Assembly: GCA_964017235.1 (NCBI GenBank) | Contig: OZ024929.1 | Coordinates: 156,349,609-156,413,608 of the forward strand | Direction of reading: 5' to 3' | From: Sabellastarte sp. h YS-2021 | Lineage: Eukaryota; Annelida; Polychaeta; Sabellida; Sabellidae | DNA: 64,000 nucleotides | Shown: in pieces, positions 33,201-39,999 of the stretch | How positions within the stretch are numbered: the stretch's first letter is position 1 | How the letters are laid out: every line of letters begins with the position of its first letter | Translations under genes and position numbers: made by a program | Notes under the pieces: model-generated | What the model was told of the DNA's origin: nothing | The model's database searches: none | What the model saw: the letters and a program-made list of their open reading frames with translations, nothing else

Positions 33201-35967
33201 GTTATCTTTCAGTTTTACATATGTTCAAAATGGGCAAGTTGCCTGTTATTATATATTTCAGTCTGTGGTAACAGCTATCATTCCAAGCCTGTGTTACTGG
33301 CTCATAGTAAACGTGTACATCTAGACAAAGACCCCAGTAGAGAGTGTCCAATCTGCCACAAGGTATTTTTAAACTATGAACTCGTGGACTGCAGTTTGTG
33401 GAAACTTTTGCTGTGTGTGTTTGTTCTTGAAATGTTCAGTGATCCTTCAAAAAAAAAGACAGATCTCATTCAGTAATATTACATTTTACCAATGGGTAGT
33501 GATTGCCATAATTAGTGTTGAAGATGGCAAACCAGAAACCTATTTGCCGACCGAAAGACACAGATCCAGTTACGTTACGATTTCTTCTAATCAGAAGCGG
33601 TTTCCTTACATATTCATTATTTTAGCATCAGTTTACCCAAATATTCACCAACAACAGATATTTCACAATACTTTATAATATTCTATCAACATTAGACGTT
33701 TTATCCCCAAAAGTCTTCAAAAAGCACATGCCAGTTCATTATTTATATGTGTGTTATAGCTTATGTATGCATTTAAAAACTTATGGCTTGGTGTTTATTA
33801 AATCAAACGCATTCTGTTTCTCTCTGAATTTTCGCTTTCAGTAACTGGTTCTAAAATTCGTATTCAACCACAATAGTAGCCATAATATATTACAGTATTT
33901 TTAATATAGTTGTTCACTTCATTGCTAAAATTAAATTGGCTGTCCCTTGAGCCATGTTACATAAAGTTTTAAATAACAGGACAAACAAGCCTCAAGTTAC
34001 AGATTTTACAACAGAAGCTTTATCAGAATATGCTTGAAGAGGGAGAACAGAAGGTTTATAAAATAAAGGAGGTATGTCATTGTGAAACAGTAGAAATGTT
34101 TAATTTTAGGTGTACGTTAGATCGTAAAATTAAATATTTGGAAAATGGAAGTTCAGCTTTTTGAAATATCTGTTTTACTTTTATTGCAGTATGTGTCTAA
34201 CTTTTATAACCATATTCGGATGCACAAGAGTTACGAGAAGGGAGAGGTATTTAGCTGTCCAGAATGTGGCAAGACCTTTCCACTGAAGACTTACCTCCAA
34301 CAGCACATGTATGTGCATAGGAAGAAACGATTCAGGTAAGCAGGTGGACATGGTTTATACAGGAGTCTGTCCCCAACCTTAACAGGGAACGTGGTGGTTG
34401 CTTGTTGATGTCGGATAGTTTTCAGTACAAAAACTAACTAGTATGCTCTGCTTTCTTCTTTCCCCTCGACTACAGATTGTGATATGAACTGTGCATTGTA
34501 CAAATGATGTGAATCAATCAGTTTGAACAGATGGTTGATTACTTGTCCACAGATGTACATTTACAGTCACTGGCAGAACGATAGATTTATTAACATGACC
34601 CATTAAGCAATTCTGTCAAAATTAAGCTAAAACATGGGTTCTATGCATCAAGTAAATACAAGTATCCAGTTACTGAATAAATGATATCTTTAGATTGTGG
34701 AACATTATTTTAGTTCCACCCAGAATGCCTCATATTATAGGTACTTCTGAAATCAACCAAAAATAAATGTGAGAGTATGTTATTTTTATTTGTATTTACT
34801 ATACAAGATTTGGATTTTGAGCACTTGGTTAGTGAGAGCATGAAACACATTTGTTTCTTTTGATTTAAACGTCACATTCAATACATTGTGTAGGTGACAT
34901 AATATGGGTAGTTTTTAGGGCACAGGAAATTAGTACTTACATGATGTTCTGTAAACTGCCAGGCATCAGTAAGCAACTACCAACTCTCCTGCATAGGGTC
35001 AGGTCCGGCTTCAAACCACGGACTTAGGAGGAAGGAGGCGAGTGTAACCTACTACACCACCGAACGCCCCCCTCCCCCCCATTCAGGTTTGAAACAGAAA
35101 TCTTTCTGTACAGTATTGTTTCGAATAATGGTGTCTACTTTCACTTTTGAAATAACATCTTCTTTTCTGCACAACAATATTACAGCTTGTGTCGATTTAT
35201 TACTTGTGCTATACTTGCACAGGAGTGACTGTGAATGCTTAGCCTCTTATGTCTAAATTTTACTTCAAATGAGATGTACATGCATATATTTTATTTTCAG
35301 TTGTAGCAGCTGCAAAAAGGAATTCACTTTCAATGCCAGCCTTCAAAGTCACTTAAAAAACTGTATACATAGGAAAGCTAGGGCGAGTACCAGTATGTTG
35401 CCCTTTCAACTCACTACCTCTGTACTCTCCAACAAGCAGAACATGCCACAAGTGCTACACATGTCTGACCTGTGCTACAAGAATATCCAGAGCACTATAC
35501 AGCAGCCATTTGTGTTCAAGTACCAGGCAGGAAACTGTGCCAACCTGCTTCCTAAAGATACTCCCGCACTGGAGGCAGTGAATATCACACATGGAGAGAA
35601 TACTTCAAAAGATGTGGGTGAAATGGAGGAAACAGAGGCCAGCATCACACAAATAGGAGCTGTGAGAGATAGCACTGCTGTCTATACTACTTTTCAGACA
35701 CTTGTTGGCATGGAAGGACACAGTCTAGAGACCTCAACAGCAGCAGATTCATCTGTTGTTTTACAGGATCAGCTGGTTAGTGCGAAAGAGCCGAGTCAGG
35801 GTGCCAGATCCATCAGGATACAGCCTGCGGATTCTGGAAAGTCAGTCGTGATTGAGCAGACATCTGGTCAAGAGTTTAGTGAGGATCAGCTTGCCTCAAT
35901 TGTCAGCAGTTTAGGTATAGAGACTTTCAAAGGTGATGTCCGCTATGTTTGTATATTGCCCGAGTAG
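3041..35967 (+). CDS. C2H2 zinc-finger protein gene, eight coding exons
   Basis: Seen: eight exons with AG/GT borders and compatible phases at every junction (3041-3208, 3726-3806, 22000-22094, 30913-30997, 31341-31532, 33262-33362, 34190-34335, 35301-35967). From the ATG at 3061 they give about 504 residues. Exon 1 is also open upstream of that ATG, so a coding exon to the left is not excluded. Ten C2H2-type fingers occupy roughly residues 28-300, with a TGEKPF-type linker between fingers 1 and 2. Finger 8 has a short loop (nine residues instead of twelve) and finger 10 is C2HC-like. The ~200-residue C-terminus is Ser/Thr/Glu/Gln-rich without a recognised domain. Family knowledge: such proteins bind DNA in the nucleus and regulate transcription. 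I cannot assign an orthologue; target and partners are unknown. Introns 2 and 3 (18.2 and 8.8 kb) are loaded with repeats and a DIRS element in the same orientation. Confidence 0.88.
3209..3725. other. Intron 1, nothing recognised
   Basis: 517 bases between donor gtaagt and acceptor tgtattttag. AT-rich, with no repeat or gene recognised. Confidence 0.8.
3726..3806 (+). CDS. Zinc-finger gene exon 2 (finger 2)
   Basis: Begins GT-GAA-AAA-CCA, completing the TGEKP linker. Finger 2 is C-x2-C-x12-H-x3-H (CEICGKKY...HQKSH). Donor gtgaga at 3807, phase 1. Confidence 0.88.
3859..3949. repeat. Long imperfect hairpin just inside intron 2
   Basis: Arms of about 38 bases (3859-3895 and 3911-3949) are inverted copies with a few mismatches: aaaaaatatatcac on the left, gtgatatattttttt on the right. 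A CpG-containing loop (gcgtgcgcagcac) lies between. The hairpin starts 52 bases after the exon 2 donor. It may be a tiny foldback element. Confidence 0.65.
3950..4690. other. Intron 2 segment, nothing recognised
   Basis: AT-rich sequence. Short minus-strand open frames (about 3929-4413) show no domain or conserved motif, and I treat them as chance. Confidence 0.6.
4700..5346 (+). repeat. Family D repeat element, copy 2
   Basis: The head is a GC hairpin (4704-4725, AAGCGTCCC...GGGGTGCTT). The body has units with 'gagatagagtgattttgac', 'acccacagggtatctgca' and 'ggtggccatcttgaatttctg'. The tail ends with a small stem TTGC-gaa-GCAA, then CTAG at 5343-5346, followed by T. The architecture matches the other hairpin-head families in the window. 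Confidence 0.65.
5377..5602 (+). mobile_element. 3' fragment of a CR1/L2-group LINE
   Basis: The first bases encode [16 protein letters not shown] followed by a stop, matching the extreme C-terminus of the LINE at 57445-60670 (FRKKLKTYLYAKADPP). The 3' end contains 'gagattaagcgctataaaagt' and a short AGAAT repeat, as in that LINE. Only the last ~220 bases are present, typical 5' truncation. Confidence 0.75.
5798..7100 (+). repeat. Family B repeat element, copy 1 (Helitron-like ends)
   Basis: Head hairpin TATCCCCG/CGGGGATA at 5798-5822. The array of about five ~146-bp units runs from about 6300 to 7020; each holds TTTGACCTTG and CAAGGTCAAA-type arms. The tail has a 20-nt hairpin (7071-7090, TGCATCGG/CCGATGCA) and ends around 7100. 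Two other copies in the window (36838, 51768, minus strand) end in CTAG next to T; here the last bases are CTAC. Minus-strand open frames across the array are shadows of the repeated unit. Confidence 0.75.
7101..7715 (+). repeat. Family A-like monomers, diverged
   Basis: Three to four monomers spaced ~155 bp carry 'gctaactgagtaatagctac' and 'gttgttcagctacttt'. They form a subtype distinct from the arrays at 17835 and 26171 (shared 'atggcaaattttcagagctgtaggtcc'). Confidence 0.65.
7716..8489 (+). repeat. Family E repeat element ending in hairpin plus CTAG
   Basis: Two units of ~324 bp start at 7717 and 8041 (tatccttaccaaggtttc). The right end carries a perfect six-base stem CTGCGT/ACGCAG (8467-8482), then tct and CTAG (8486-8489), then T. 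Another element begins directly after it. Confidence 0.7.
8490..10286 (+). repeat. Family C repeat element, copy 1
   Basis: Two ~410-bp head units start with the hairpin CCACCCCACTGGGGGTGG (8496-8513) and its near copy (8911-8929). Five tandem units of ~170 bp follow (agatagagcg at 9351, 9521, 9691, 9860, 10028) with 'aatggcggccattttgaa'. The tail from about 10060 ends in CTAG (10283-10286) then T. The tail is nearly identical to that ending at 21355. Open frames here are repeat-derived. Confidence 0.8.
10287..10870. other. Intron 2 segment, nothing recognised
   Basis: AT-rich, with one G-run around 10547. No repeat partner, gene or RNA recognised. Confidence 0.6.
10871..11449 (+). repeat. 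Family A repeat element, copy 2, left part (head and first monomers)
   Basis: The ~390-bp head (from about 10905) closely matches 24430-24730, sharing 'gacctggatctttcttaatt'. The first monomers follow. The array is cut at about 11449 by the DIRS element and resumes at 17835, where the monomer sequence continues. Confidence 0.75.
11450..11630 (+). repeat. Left inverted terminal repeat of DIRS copy 1
   Basis: Begins around ttattacgctacaatagc and is mirrored at 17640-17834. A shared block around gtgggacttaatgc is also present in the internal complementary region near 17470-17600. Confidence 0.8.
11840..14003 (+). CDS. DIRS copy 1 gag-like region (fossil)
   Basis: The N-terminal part is Cys/His-rich (CRHFCF, CPTCRE, CEIC); the middle is acidic; the C-terminal part is basic and Gly/Arg-rich ([10 protein letters not shown]), as expected for a nucleic-acid-binding gag-type protein. 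The same region occurs in copy 2. It overlaps the reverse transcriptase region, which is usual in this family. Confidence 0.7.
13990..15480 (+). CDS. DIRS copy 1 reverse transcriptase and RNase H
   Basis: Reverse transcriptase motifs are visible: [26 protein letters not shown] and the catalytic YLDDWL. RNase H follows ([23 protein letters not shown]). This is the DIRS/Ngaro type of polymerase, which copies the element RNA. The frame is long and open. Confidence 0.88.
15900..17000 (+). CDS. DIRS copy 1 tyrosine recombinase
   Basis: The region has the phage-integrase fold signature: an N-terminal core-binding part ([20 protein letters not shown]), then the catalytic part with [21 protein letters not shown] and [13 protein letters not shown]. 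Conserved Arg, His-x-x-Arg and Tyr positions are visible. In DIRS elements this enzyme joins circular DNA into the genome. It lies in a frame overlapping the polymerase. Confidence 0.85.
17455..17834 (+). repeat. Internal complementary region and right inverted repeat of DIRS copy 1
   Basis: From about 17455 the sequence repeats pieces of both termini (tccccacatggtaagct-type blocks at 17490, 17565 and 17780), the arrangement used by DIRS elements to restore ends through a circular form. 17640-17710 is the inverse of about 11555-11630 with roughly one mismatch. Confidence 0.75.
17835..19208 (+). repeat. Family A repeat element, copy 2, right part with 477-bp higher-order repeat
   Basis: The monomer mark gagtaat recurs at 17926 (as gggtaat), 18081, 18237, 18403, 18558, 18714 and 18880. 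Every third mark is exactly 477 bp apart, so three monomer types form a higher-order unit. The tail from about 19020 contains GTCAGCTGAC and the hairpin GCCCGTTCACGGGC (19183-19196), and ends in CTTG (19205-19208) then T. Confidence 0.8.
19209..19866 (-). pseudogene. Tx1/L1-like LINE ORF2 C-terminal fragment
   Basis: Read on the minus strand, the sequence encodes pieces matching the end of L1-group ORF2: [38 protein letters not shown] and a Cys/His knuckle [17 protein letters not shown]. This parallels the C-terminus of the LINE at 45238-51650 (ETIAHLFCQCPK), but the sequence is clearly a different family member. Only ~650 bp survive, with internal stops; it is dead. It abuts the family A tail on its left and a family C element on its right. 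Confidence 0.75.
19867..21355 (+). repeat. Family C repeat element, copy 2
   Basis: Starts within head-type sequence (tcatctttgtaaaatttggtg). About five diverged units follow with 'gcgagatagag' and 'ggcagccatcttgaatttc', plus further-diverged units to about 21120. The tail is nearly identical to 10060-10286 and ends in CTAG (21352-21355) then T. Minus-strand open frames up to 199 codons here translate the repeat and carry no domain. Confidence 0.75.
21412..21638. mobile_element. 227-bp inverted-repeat element (MITE or foldback)
   Basis: Terminal arms of 44 bp (21412-21455 and 21595-21638) are inverse copies with few mismatches. Each holds two tandem copies of a 'ctaaaattcgcca' block. The ~140-bp centre is AT-rich. 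Partial pairing seems to extend outside the arms. Open frames on both strands over it are by-products of the inverted arms. Confidence 0.7.
21639..21999. other. End of intron 2, nothing recognised
   Basis: AT-rich sequence leading to the acceptor ggtaatcag before exon 3. Confidence 0.7.
22000..22094 (+). CDS. Zinc-finger gene exon 3 (finger 3)
   Basis: Completes Gly and encodes [11 protein letters not shown]...[10 protein letters not shown]: a finger with C-x2-C-x12-H-x4-H. Donor gtaagt at 22095, phase 0. Confidence 0.87.
22095..22340 (+). repeat. Start of intron 3 with a fragment of the F family
   Basis: From about 22225 the text resembles the F-family unit (ttgtccaggcaatatctc...gtaggaagttgata). 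Nothing else is seen. Confidence 0.5.
22341..22740 (+). repeat. Family A head-like fragment
   Basis: Contains GTCAGCTGAC near 22346, then 'aaggcccagagacatgctgtt', shared with 10925-10950 (family A head). The GTCAGCTGAC palindrome is also in the family A tail, so head and tail share a subterminal motif. The rest has drifted. Confidence 0.45.
22741..23554. other. Intron 3 segment, one CpG-containing island, no gene
   Basis: AT-rich except 23140-23410, which has many CpG (gagcgccg, gcgggccg, ctgcgcac) and no recognisable coding region or repeat partner in this window. It could be a single-copy element or a regulatory patch. Confidence 0.4.
23555..23664 (+). repeat. 55-bp tandem duplication
   Basis: Two copies, 23555-23609 and 23610-23664, differ by about one or two bases, so the duplication is recent. 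Confidence 0.85.
23665..24369. other. Intron 3 segment, nothing recognised
   Basis: AT-rich, with no gene or repeat partner seen. Confidence 0.6.
24370..24760 (+). repeat. Family A repeat element, copy 3, head
   Basis: Matches the head at 10980-11275 closely (gcagatctgt, gacctggatctttcttaatt, catgcactaaatcact). The matching array and tail lie at 26171-28899, separated from this head by an F-family element and ~670 bp of other sequence. Confidence 0.65.
24761..25427. other. Intron 3 segment, nothing recognised
   Basis: Mixed sequence including a minus-strand open frame (about 25206-25409) with no domain. Confidence 0.55.
25428..26170 (+). repeat. Family F repeat element (TACCCCACAGCC head), fullest copy
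   Basis: The head is a hairpin TACCCCACAGCC...GGCTGTCGGGGTA (25428-25458), followed by a CpG-rich 'gtccgggtgggtgggcggcgg' stretch. A unit with 'gtaggaagttgatatttggta' and 'tttgacctttga' comes next. The right end has the head arm inverted (ggctgtggggtac, about 26143-26155) and 'atctctgatgctattttt'. Related pieces lie at 22225, 28900, 30096, 36030 and 61831. Confidence 0.7.
26171..28899 (+). repeat. Family A repeat element, copy 3, long array and tail
   Basis: About 16-17 monomers of ~155 bp, each with 'gggtcagctataacatagt', 'catagctgagtaatagctac' and 'gttgagtaaatcagttgtaac'. The tail from about 28720 contains the hairpin GCCCGTTCATGGGC (28874-28887) and ends in CTTG (28896-28899) then T. No coding content. 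Confidence 0.85.
28900..29110 (+). repeat. F-family right-end fragment
   Basis: Matches 26010-26170 (gatgttattttctctactta, tatctcatggtgttgaaaac, ggctgtggggtacgggc). Only the right part is present, directly after the family A tail. Confidence 0.7.
29111..30095. repeat. About three tandem units of ~350 bp
   Basis: The mark 'catttaacctgtgtatgagg' recurs at about 29135, 29492 and 29841 (one base changed). Units are highly similar. Two neighbouring units keep a matching 91-codon frame on the minus strand, but the third does not, and no domain is seen. Confidence 0.85.
30096..30800 (+). repeat. F-family element, diverged copy
   Basis: Two units with 'gaccttgacctttaaaat', 'ttgtccgggctatatc' and a 'gtaggtgcgcaagatgatgg' variant; then the right end (ctctggggtatgggcatctctgatgctattttt). 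Rich in AGGTCA-type half-sites on the minus strand. Confidence 0.65.
30913..30997 (+). CDS. Zinc-finger gene exon 4 (finger 4)
   Basis: Acceptor attctag. Encodes VALSKCEHC...[11 protein letters not shown]-x2-C-x12-H-x4-H. Donor gtaact at 30998, phase 1. Confidence 0.87.
30998..31340. other. Intron 4, nothing recognised
   Basis: 343 bases ending in acceptor gaatcttcag. Although an open frame runs through its 3' half into exon 5, the acceptor and phase fit the exon start at 31341. Confidence 0.75.
31341..31532 (+). CDS. Zinc-finger gene exon 5 (fingers 5, 6 and start of 7)
   Basis: Encodes two complete fingers (CEECDKTF...HKLTH and CKHCSLAF...HLSLAH) and the first Cys of finger 7 (MFICD). The donor gtaagt at 31533 splits the codon between the two Cys of finger 7, phase 1. 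Confidence 0.88.
31533..33261. other. Intron 5 with possible zinc-finger relics
   Basis: AT-rich, no repeat recognised. Weak finger-like pieces can be read: [14 protein letters not shown] with a later HLSYRC around 32005-32100, and [14 protein letters not shown] around 32840-32890. They lack intact frames and splice sites, so they are at best dead exons. Confidence 0.35.
33262..33362 (+). CDS. Zinc-finger gene exon 6 (rest of finger 7, start of 8)
   Basis: Acceptor atatatttcag. Encodes [19 protein letters not shown], then ECPICHK. Donor gtattt at 33363, phase 0; the open frame beyond it is intron read-through. Confidence 0.85.
33363..34189. other. Intron 6
   Basis: AT-rich. No repeat recognised. 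Holds a candidate cassette exon at 34003-34071. Confidence 0.6.
34003..34071 (+). other. Candidate phase-0 cassette exon
   Basis: 69 bases (23 codons) preceded by aagttacag and followed by donor gtatgt. It is open in the gene's frame and encodes a Gln/Glu/Lys-rich, helix-prone segment ([20 protein letters not shown]). Inclusion would separate the Cys pair of finger 8 from its His pair. Supported only by splice motifs and open frame. Confidence 0.3.
34190..34335 (+). CDS. Zinc-finger gene exon 7 (end of finger 8, finger 9)
   Basis: Acceptor ttattgcag. Encodes [12 protein letters not shown] (His pair of finger 8) and finger 9 (CPECGKTF...QQHMYVH). Donor gtaagc at 34336, phase 2. Confidence 0.87.
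34336..35300. other. Intron 7
   Basis: AT-rich except for an antisense SINE-like block at 34936-35078. Acceptor ttattttcag before 35301. Confidence 0.7.
34936..35078 (-). mobile_element. tRNA-derived SINE, antisense to the gene
   Basis: On the minus strand the sequence reads ggtggtgtagtaggttacac (A-box-like), then ggtttgaagcc (B-box-like), at tRNA-promoter spacing, followed by a non-tRNA body. GC content is above that of the surroundings. A C/G-rich stretch (35060-35080) lies at its head. Family not named. Confidence 0.5.
35301..35967 (+). CDS. Zinc-finger gene exon 8 (finger 10 and C-terminal tail)
   Basis: Completes Ser and encodes finger 10 (CSSCKKEF...LQSHLKNC, C2HC-like), then ~200 residues of Ser/Thr/Glu/Gln-rich tail with [10 protein letters not shown]-type acidic patches and ends at TAG 35965-35967. 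The tail may be an activation or partner-binding region; no domain is recognised. Confidence 0.88.
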
Positions 35968-36837
35968 TAGAAACATCTTAATTTGTTGAAAATCCAAATC
36001 TATCAAAACTATAGAAAGCATAATGTGAGGGTACCTTGTAATTTCAAAGTATAGCCCAGACAAGATTTTAAAGGTCAGGGTAACCTTTGACCTTGCTGTA
36101 GTGACCTTGACCTATAAAATCTTGTCCGGGCTATATCTCTGAGATCGTAAGGTATGTGAAGTTGTTACTTGGTACGGACATTGTATTGCCACATCTATAT
36201 GTATGGGTAATATTCAAAACATTCAAACCGTGATTGGACCATGCCAAAAATAAAGATGGGAGAGGTTTTAGTGTTAGGTCACTTGGGTATGTTTGGATAA
36301 TATTCAAAACATCCCAATCGTAATTCAACTGTGCAAGATGTGTGTGTATACAGAGTTGGCAGACTGGCAGGGTCTTAATCTTTTTGACCCAAAGGTATTT
36401 AGTGTGACCTTTAATTTTCGCTCTACCAAACATTTTAACAAAAGTTTGAAAGTATTTCTTATTTTGTATCTTGATACTGCAGACATCTTTCCTTTTGATT
36501 TTCAACAATGTGACCTTTACGTTCAGATTTTGAAAGTGTATATTCAGATTTTAAAAGTGCTCTAATTTTAAATTCCCTGCATTGATAACTCTATATACTA
36601 TCCATACAGGTACATTTTGGTAAAAAAAACTGTAAAAATCCAAAGAAAATAACTAGAAATTCCGTCCCAACGCAGTGTATCCCTGGATGGGACATGGTTG
36701 AAGGCTTGAAGCGTGACATACAGAGTATTATGATGACACAAATATACCCCTGTGGGGATGGGGCCTAAGTGTTTATGGGAGCAAGTTGTACTGACACAGT
36801 AAATAAAATGTTTGCTTAATGAAAGATACAAATGTAA
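35968..36837. other. 3' flank of the zinc-finger gene with F-family fragment
   Basis: Probably includes the 3' untranslated region; no confident polyadenylation site could be chosen. 36030-36260 is an F-family fragment (gaccttgctgtagtgacctt, cttgtccgggctatatctc). 36270-36837 shows no gene. Confidence 0.5.
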
Positions 36838-37435
36838 CTAGACGTAGCGCATTGGAGAACCAATGCAAATTGTATCCATCCGGAAAGAAAACTCACCAAA
36901 GCCAATCAACCATCACTTAACCTTGAAGGAGGAGCCCAAGGTAAAATCTAACCACATTGAAAGATTCTTAGCCCATGATTTCAAATAGGTTGGTGTGACA
37001 TTGCAAACCTCTAGGAACACAAATAAGTGAGTTATAAGCACTTTTAATTTTGGCTATTGTCATTTGACCTTGAAAGAGGGGCCAAAGATTCCTAGTGCAT
37101 GATTTCCTATAGGATGGTTTCACATTACAAACCTCTAGGACCAAGAAAAAGTGATTTATAAGCACTTTAGATTTTGCTATCCTTGTTTGATCTCGAAGGA
37201 AGGGCCCAAGGTCAAATCTGGTTTACCATCCCAAACCTGTACGACCAATATTAAGTGAGTTATGAGCACTTTTAAGTTTGGCTATCCCTGTTTGACCTTG
37301 AAGGAGGGGTCCAAGGTCAAATCTGACCACACCAAAAGATTCCCAGCCAATGATTTCCTATAGGTTGGTTTACCATCCCAAACTTGTAGGACCATTAATA
37401 AGGGAGATATAAGCACTTTTCATGACTGACAATAA
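36838..37435 (-). repeat. Family B repeat element, copy 2
   Basis: Reverse orientation. The terminus is CTAG at 36838-36841 next to A (T on the minus strand), then the hairpin GCATTGG/CCAATGC (about 36850-36867). About four ~146-bp units follow, with 'ttgaccttgaaggagg' and 'ccatcccaaac'. The head is missing. Confidence 0.75.
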
Positions 37436-37902
37436 CTAGATTGGGCCAACTCAGTGCCAACATATCCCCAGACAGGTCATCACTCACACATGTTTTGACG
37501 GTATTTTCCATGGGACCCCTTCTGTGTGATATAATGTTGAGGGAAAACATAATCAACCACTTTTATTGCACTACAATAGCTTGCCATGTGGGACTGAATG
37601 CTATTCTCGGATGGCTGCAGGCATCACGGCCAACGTCTAAGAAAAATAAACATTTATAGTTGGCCGTAGCCTCAAGTTGTCTTCTCGTGGTACATTGTGA
37701 GATCTCTTCCTACTTTCTTGTTGGCCACGTAAATTGGTAGCTTCTGTCACTTACACAGATATTTTCATCTATTTCTCAGCACATACGTATTGTTGGATGT
37801 TGATTTTTGGTCATTTCATGTAATATATATCACATTATTTTGGTGTTTTTGAGTTTTCCTCGGTACAGGCATTTTCATCTACGTTTTTTATTGCGTTTCA
37901 AG

Positions 37903-39950
37903 ATGTCTGCCCACCAAATGAATAAAGATAAACCGAGATCTGTTAAGTGTCGCCACTTTTGCTTTGCGTTTGATTCACATAATTACTGCCCTACCTGTAG
38001 GGAATCTGGCAAGGGTGATGACCCCTGTGTCACGTTTGAATCTCCCTGTGAAATCTGTGCTTCTTTCACAGAAGAACAATTGATCAAAATTACACACAGA
38101 AAATGTTATGTCAAAAAGCAAAAGGACACTACTAGTTCTAAAGACGATGAACTTGAACTTTTAGATGATGAGGACGTGGATTTCGTTACTGGATCTCATG
38201 CAGACCTTGAGAGTGCTGCAGACAACTTATTTACCTCATCCCCACGTCCTCAGCCCCTACCCTTCAGTTCATTGTCTATCAAAACATCAGTAAAAACTGT
38301 CCCACCCACCCCAGGTACTGCCTTACAGCAGAAGATTGAATCAAATTTGGAAAAATCCCTGGGTAACACACTTAACATCCATTTACAGCAGCAAATGCGT
38401 TCCTCCCAGGCATCTATGTTAAAAGCTTTTCAGTCTCTCCGAGACAAATTGACAGCTAAGAAACAAGTGGAGGTGGATCAGACCTCGGCTTCAGCTTCTA
38501 AGCCTGGATCCTCCAATAATGCTGTAAATCTGGACCTACCCCCTCCGATACCTCGGCCTACCTCACATGTTGAGGAAATGGAAGTGGACTATGGTCCTGC
38601 TCTTCCTCCACGTCTCAGTGCTGATCACCATAATGCATCGGATCAGAATTCTAGTCCATCTGAGGACCTAAAGACCTAAAACACTCACTCTCACAAAAGG
38701 CATGATGTTGAGCCGAGGTCCGCCTCGGATCAATACTATGATGAATCTGATGAACCTCAGATGTCATCTTCTAAACCCAAAAAACATGCTGACACGAGTA
38801 AACATAAGCTGAGGTCCAGATACGTGAGGATCAGTCCTCTGTAGCCACACAGAGGTCTTCTAAGCCCTCTGGGGCTCTCTCTGATCAAGACCAACCTCAA
38901 CACGATCCAGACCCCCCTTATGATAGGGCAGTAGCTCTGTCTGATATTCCCTCCCAATACGCTGAAGAAGTGGACACCATCAGGCGCATTCTTTCCCTCC
39001 CTGATCCCAGGGAGTCTATGCCTAAGTCCCCAACTTCAGTCATTGGTCTGGATGATGAGAAAGGCCGTCAGGAGCTCAGACCTAGAGGTACTTCCTCTAT
39101 GCTCCCACTCAACTCAGTTATCAAAGATGCCTTTGATAAGTTTGAGCATGATTTCCAGGCCGCTAATTTACCTGTGGGTAAATACATCAAACCTCCTGCC
39201 ACTGCAAAGTGGTACAAGGTGGGACAGCCCTGTTATGAGAAAATGCAAGAGTTGAATATAAATTTTGCCAAAATCTGTATTACTCCTAAACCCTCTGGGG
39301 CCCCTATGGGCAAGGTTCCCCTACCAATTCTTAAAGACTTGGAACACCAAGCTAGGCAAAATATTTCCTCGCTCAATTTCACTGCTGCCTTTGCCAAGAC
39401 TTTATCTTCCTGCAATGCCACTCTTGAAAAGTGCCAACATAGCCTGAAGTCAACCTTTAAGAGGGTTAAGTCTCAGATCCAGAAAAGTGCCAATCCTGAG
39501 AAAGCAGCTAAATGTGGATATGAGCAAGCCTGTGAATACTTAGATTTATGGAATAAGACTGTTCTTATTCAGCACAGAGCTCTCACTTGCCTCAGCAAAT
39601 CCTTAGCCCATATACTCCAGAGGGAGCTATATACTATGGGTAACACCGGCTTGCTTAGGCGCGAAGCCAAAATAACCCTTTTGCAACCACATCTAGGGGA
39701 AACGAGACGCCAAAAACGCCTCTAAAGACTCTCAGGGTTTCGGACCCAATCAAAATAAGCCCTTTCATGGTCCCCACAACAAGAAAAGGGGCTCCTGCAG
39801 GAAACGCCCTTGTGGGGGCAACTCTTCACAAAGCAGTAATCAATCCTTTTTCTCGGGTAGGGGGAAACCGAACTTCAGAGGCTCCAGGGGTCATTTTCGA
39901 CCCCACAACAGGGGGCGAGGGAGTGAAAACCCCTCCCCCCCAATGACACC
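37903..39950 (+). pseudogene. DIRS copy 2 gag-like remnant
   Basis: Cys/His-rich start (CRHFCF, CPTCRE, CEIC) and central region alignable by eye with the gag-like region of copy 1. Broken. Confidence 0.7.
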
Positions 39951-39999
39951 TTAAAAGCCTCCCTCTGTCCACCAGTAGGAGGTCGCCTCTGTTATTTCA

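Noticed and set aside
33105-33476. 123-codon frame as a stand-alone zinc-finger gene
   Set aside because: Only 33262-33362 is exonic by splice sites and phase; the rest is intron read-through.
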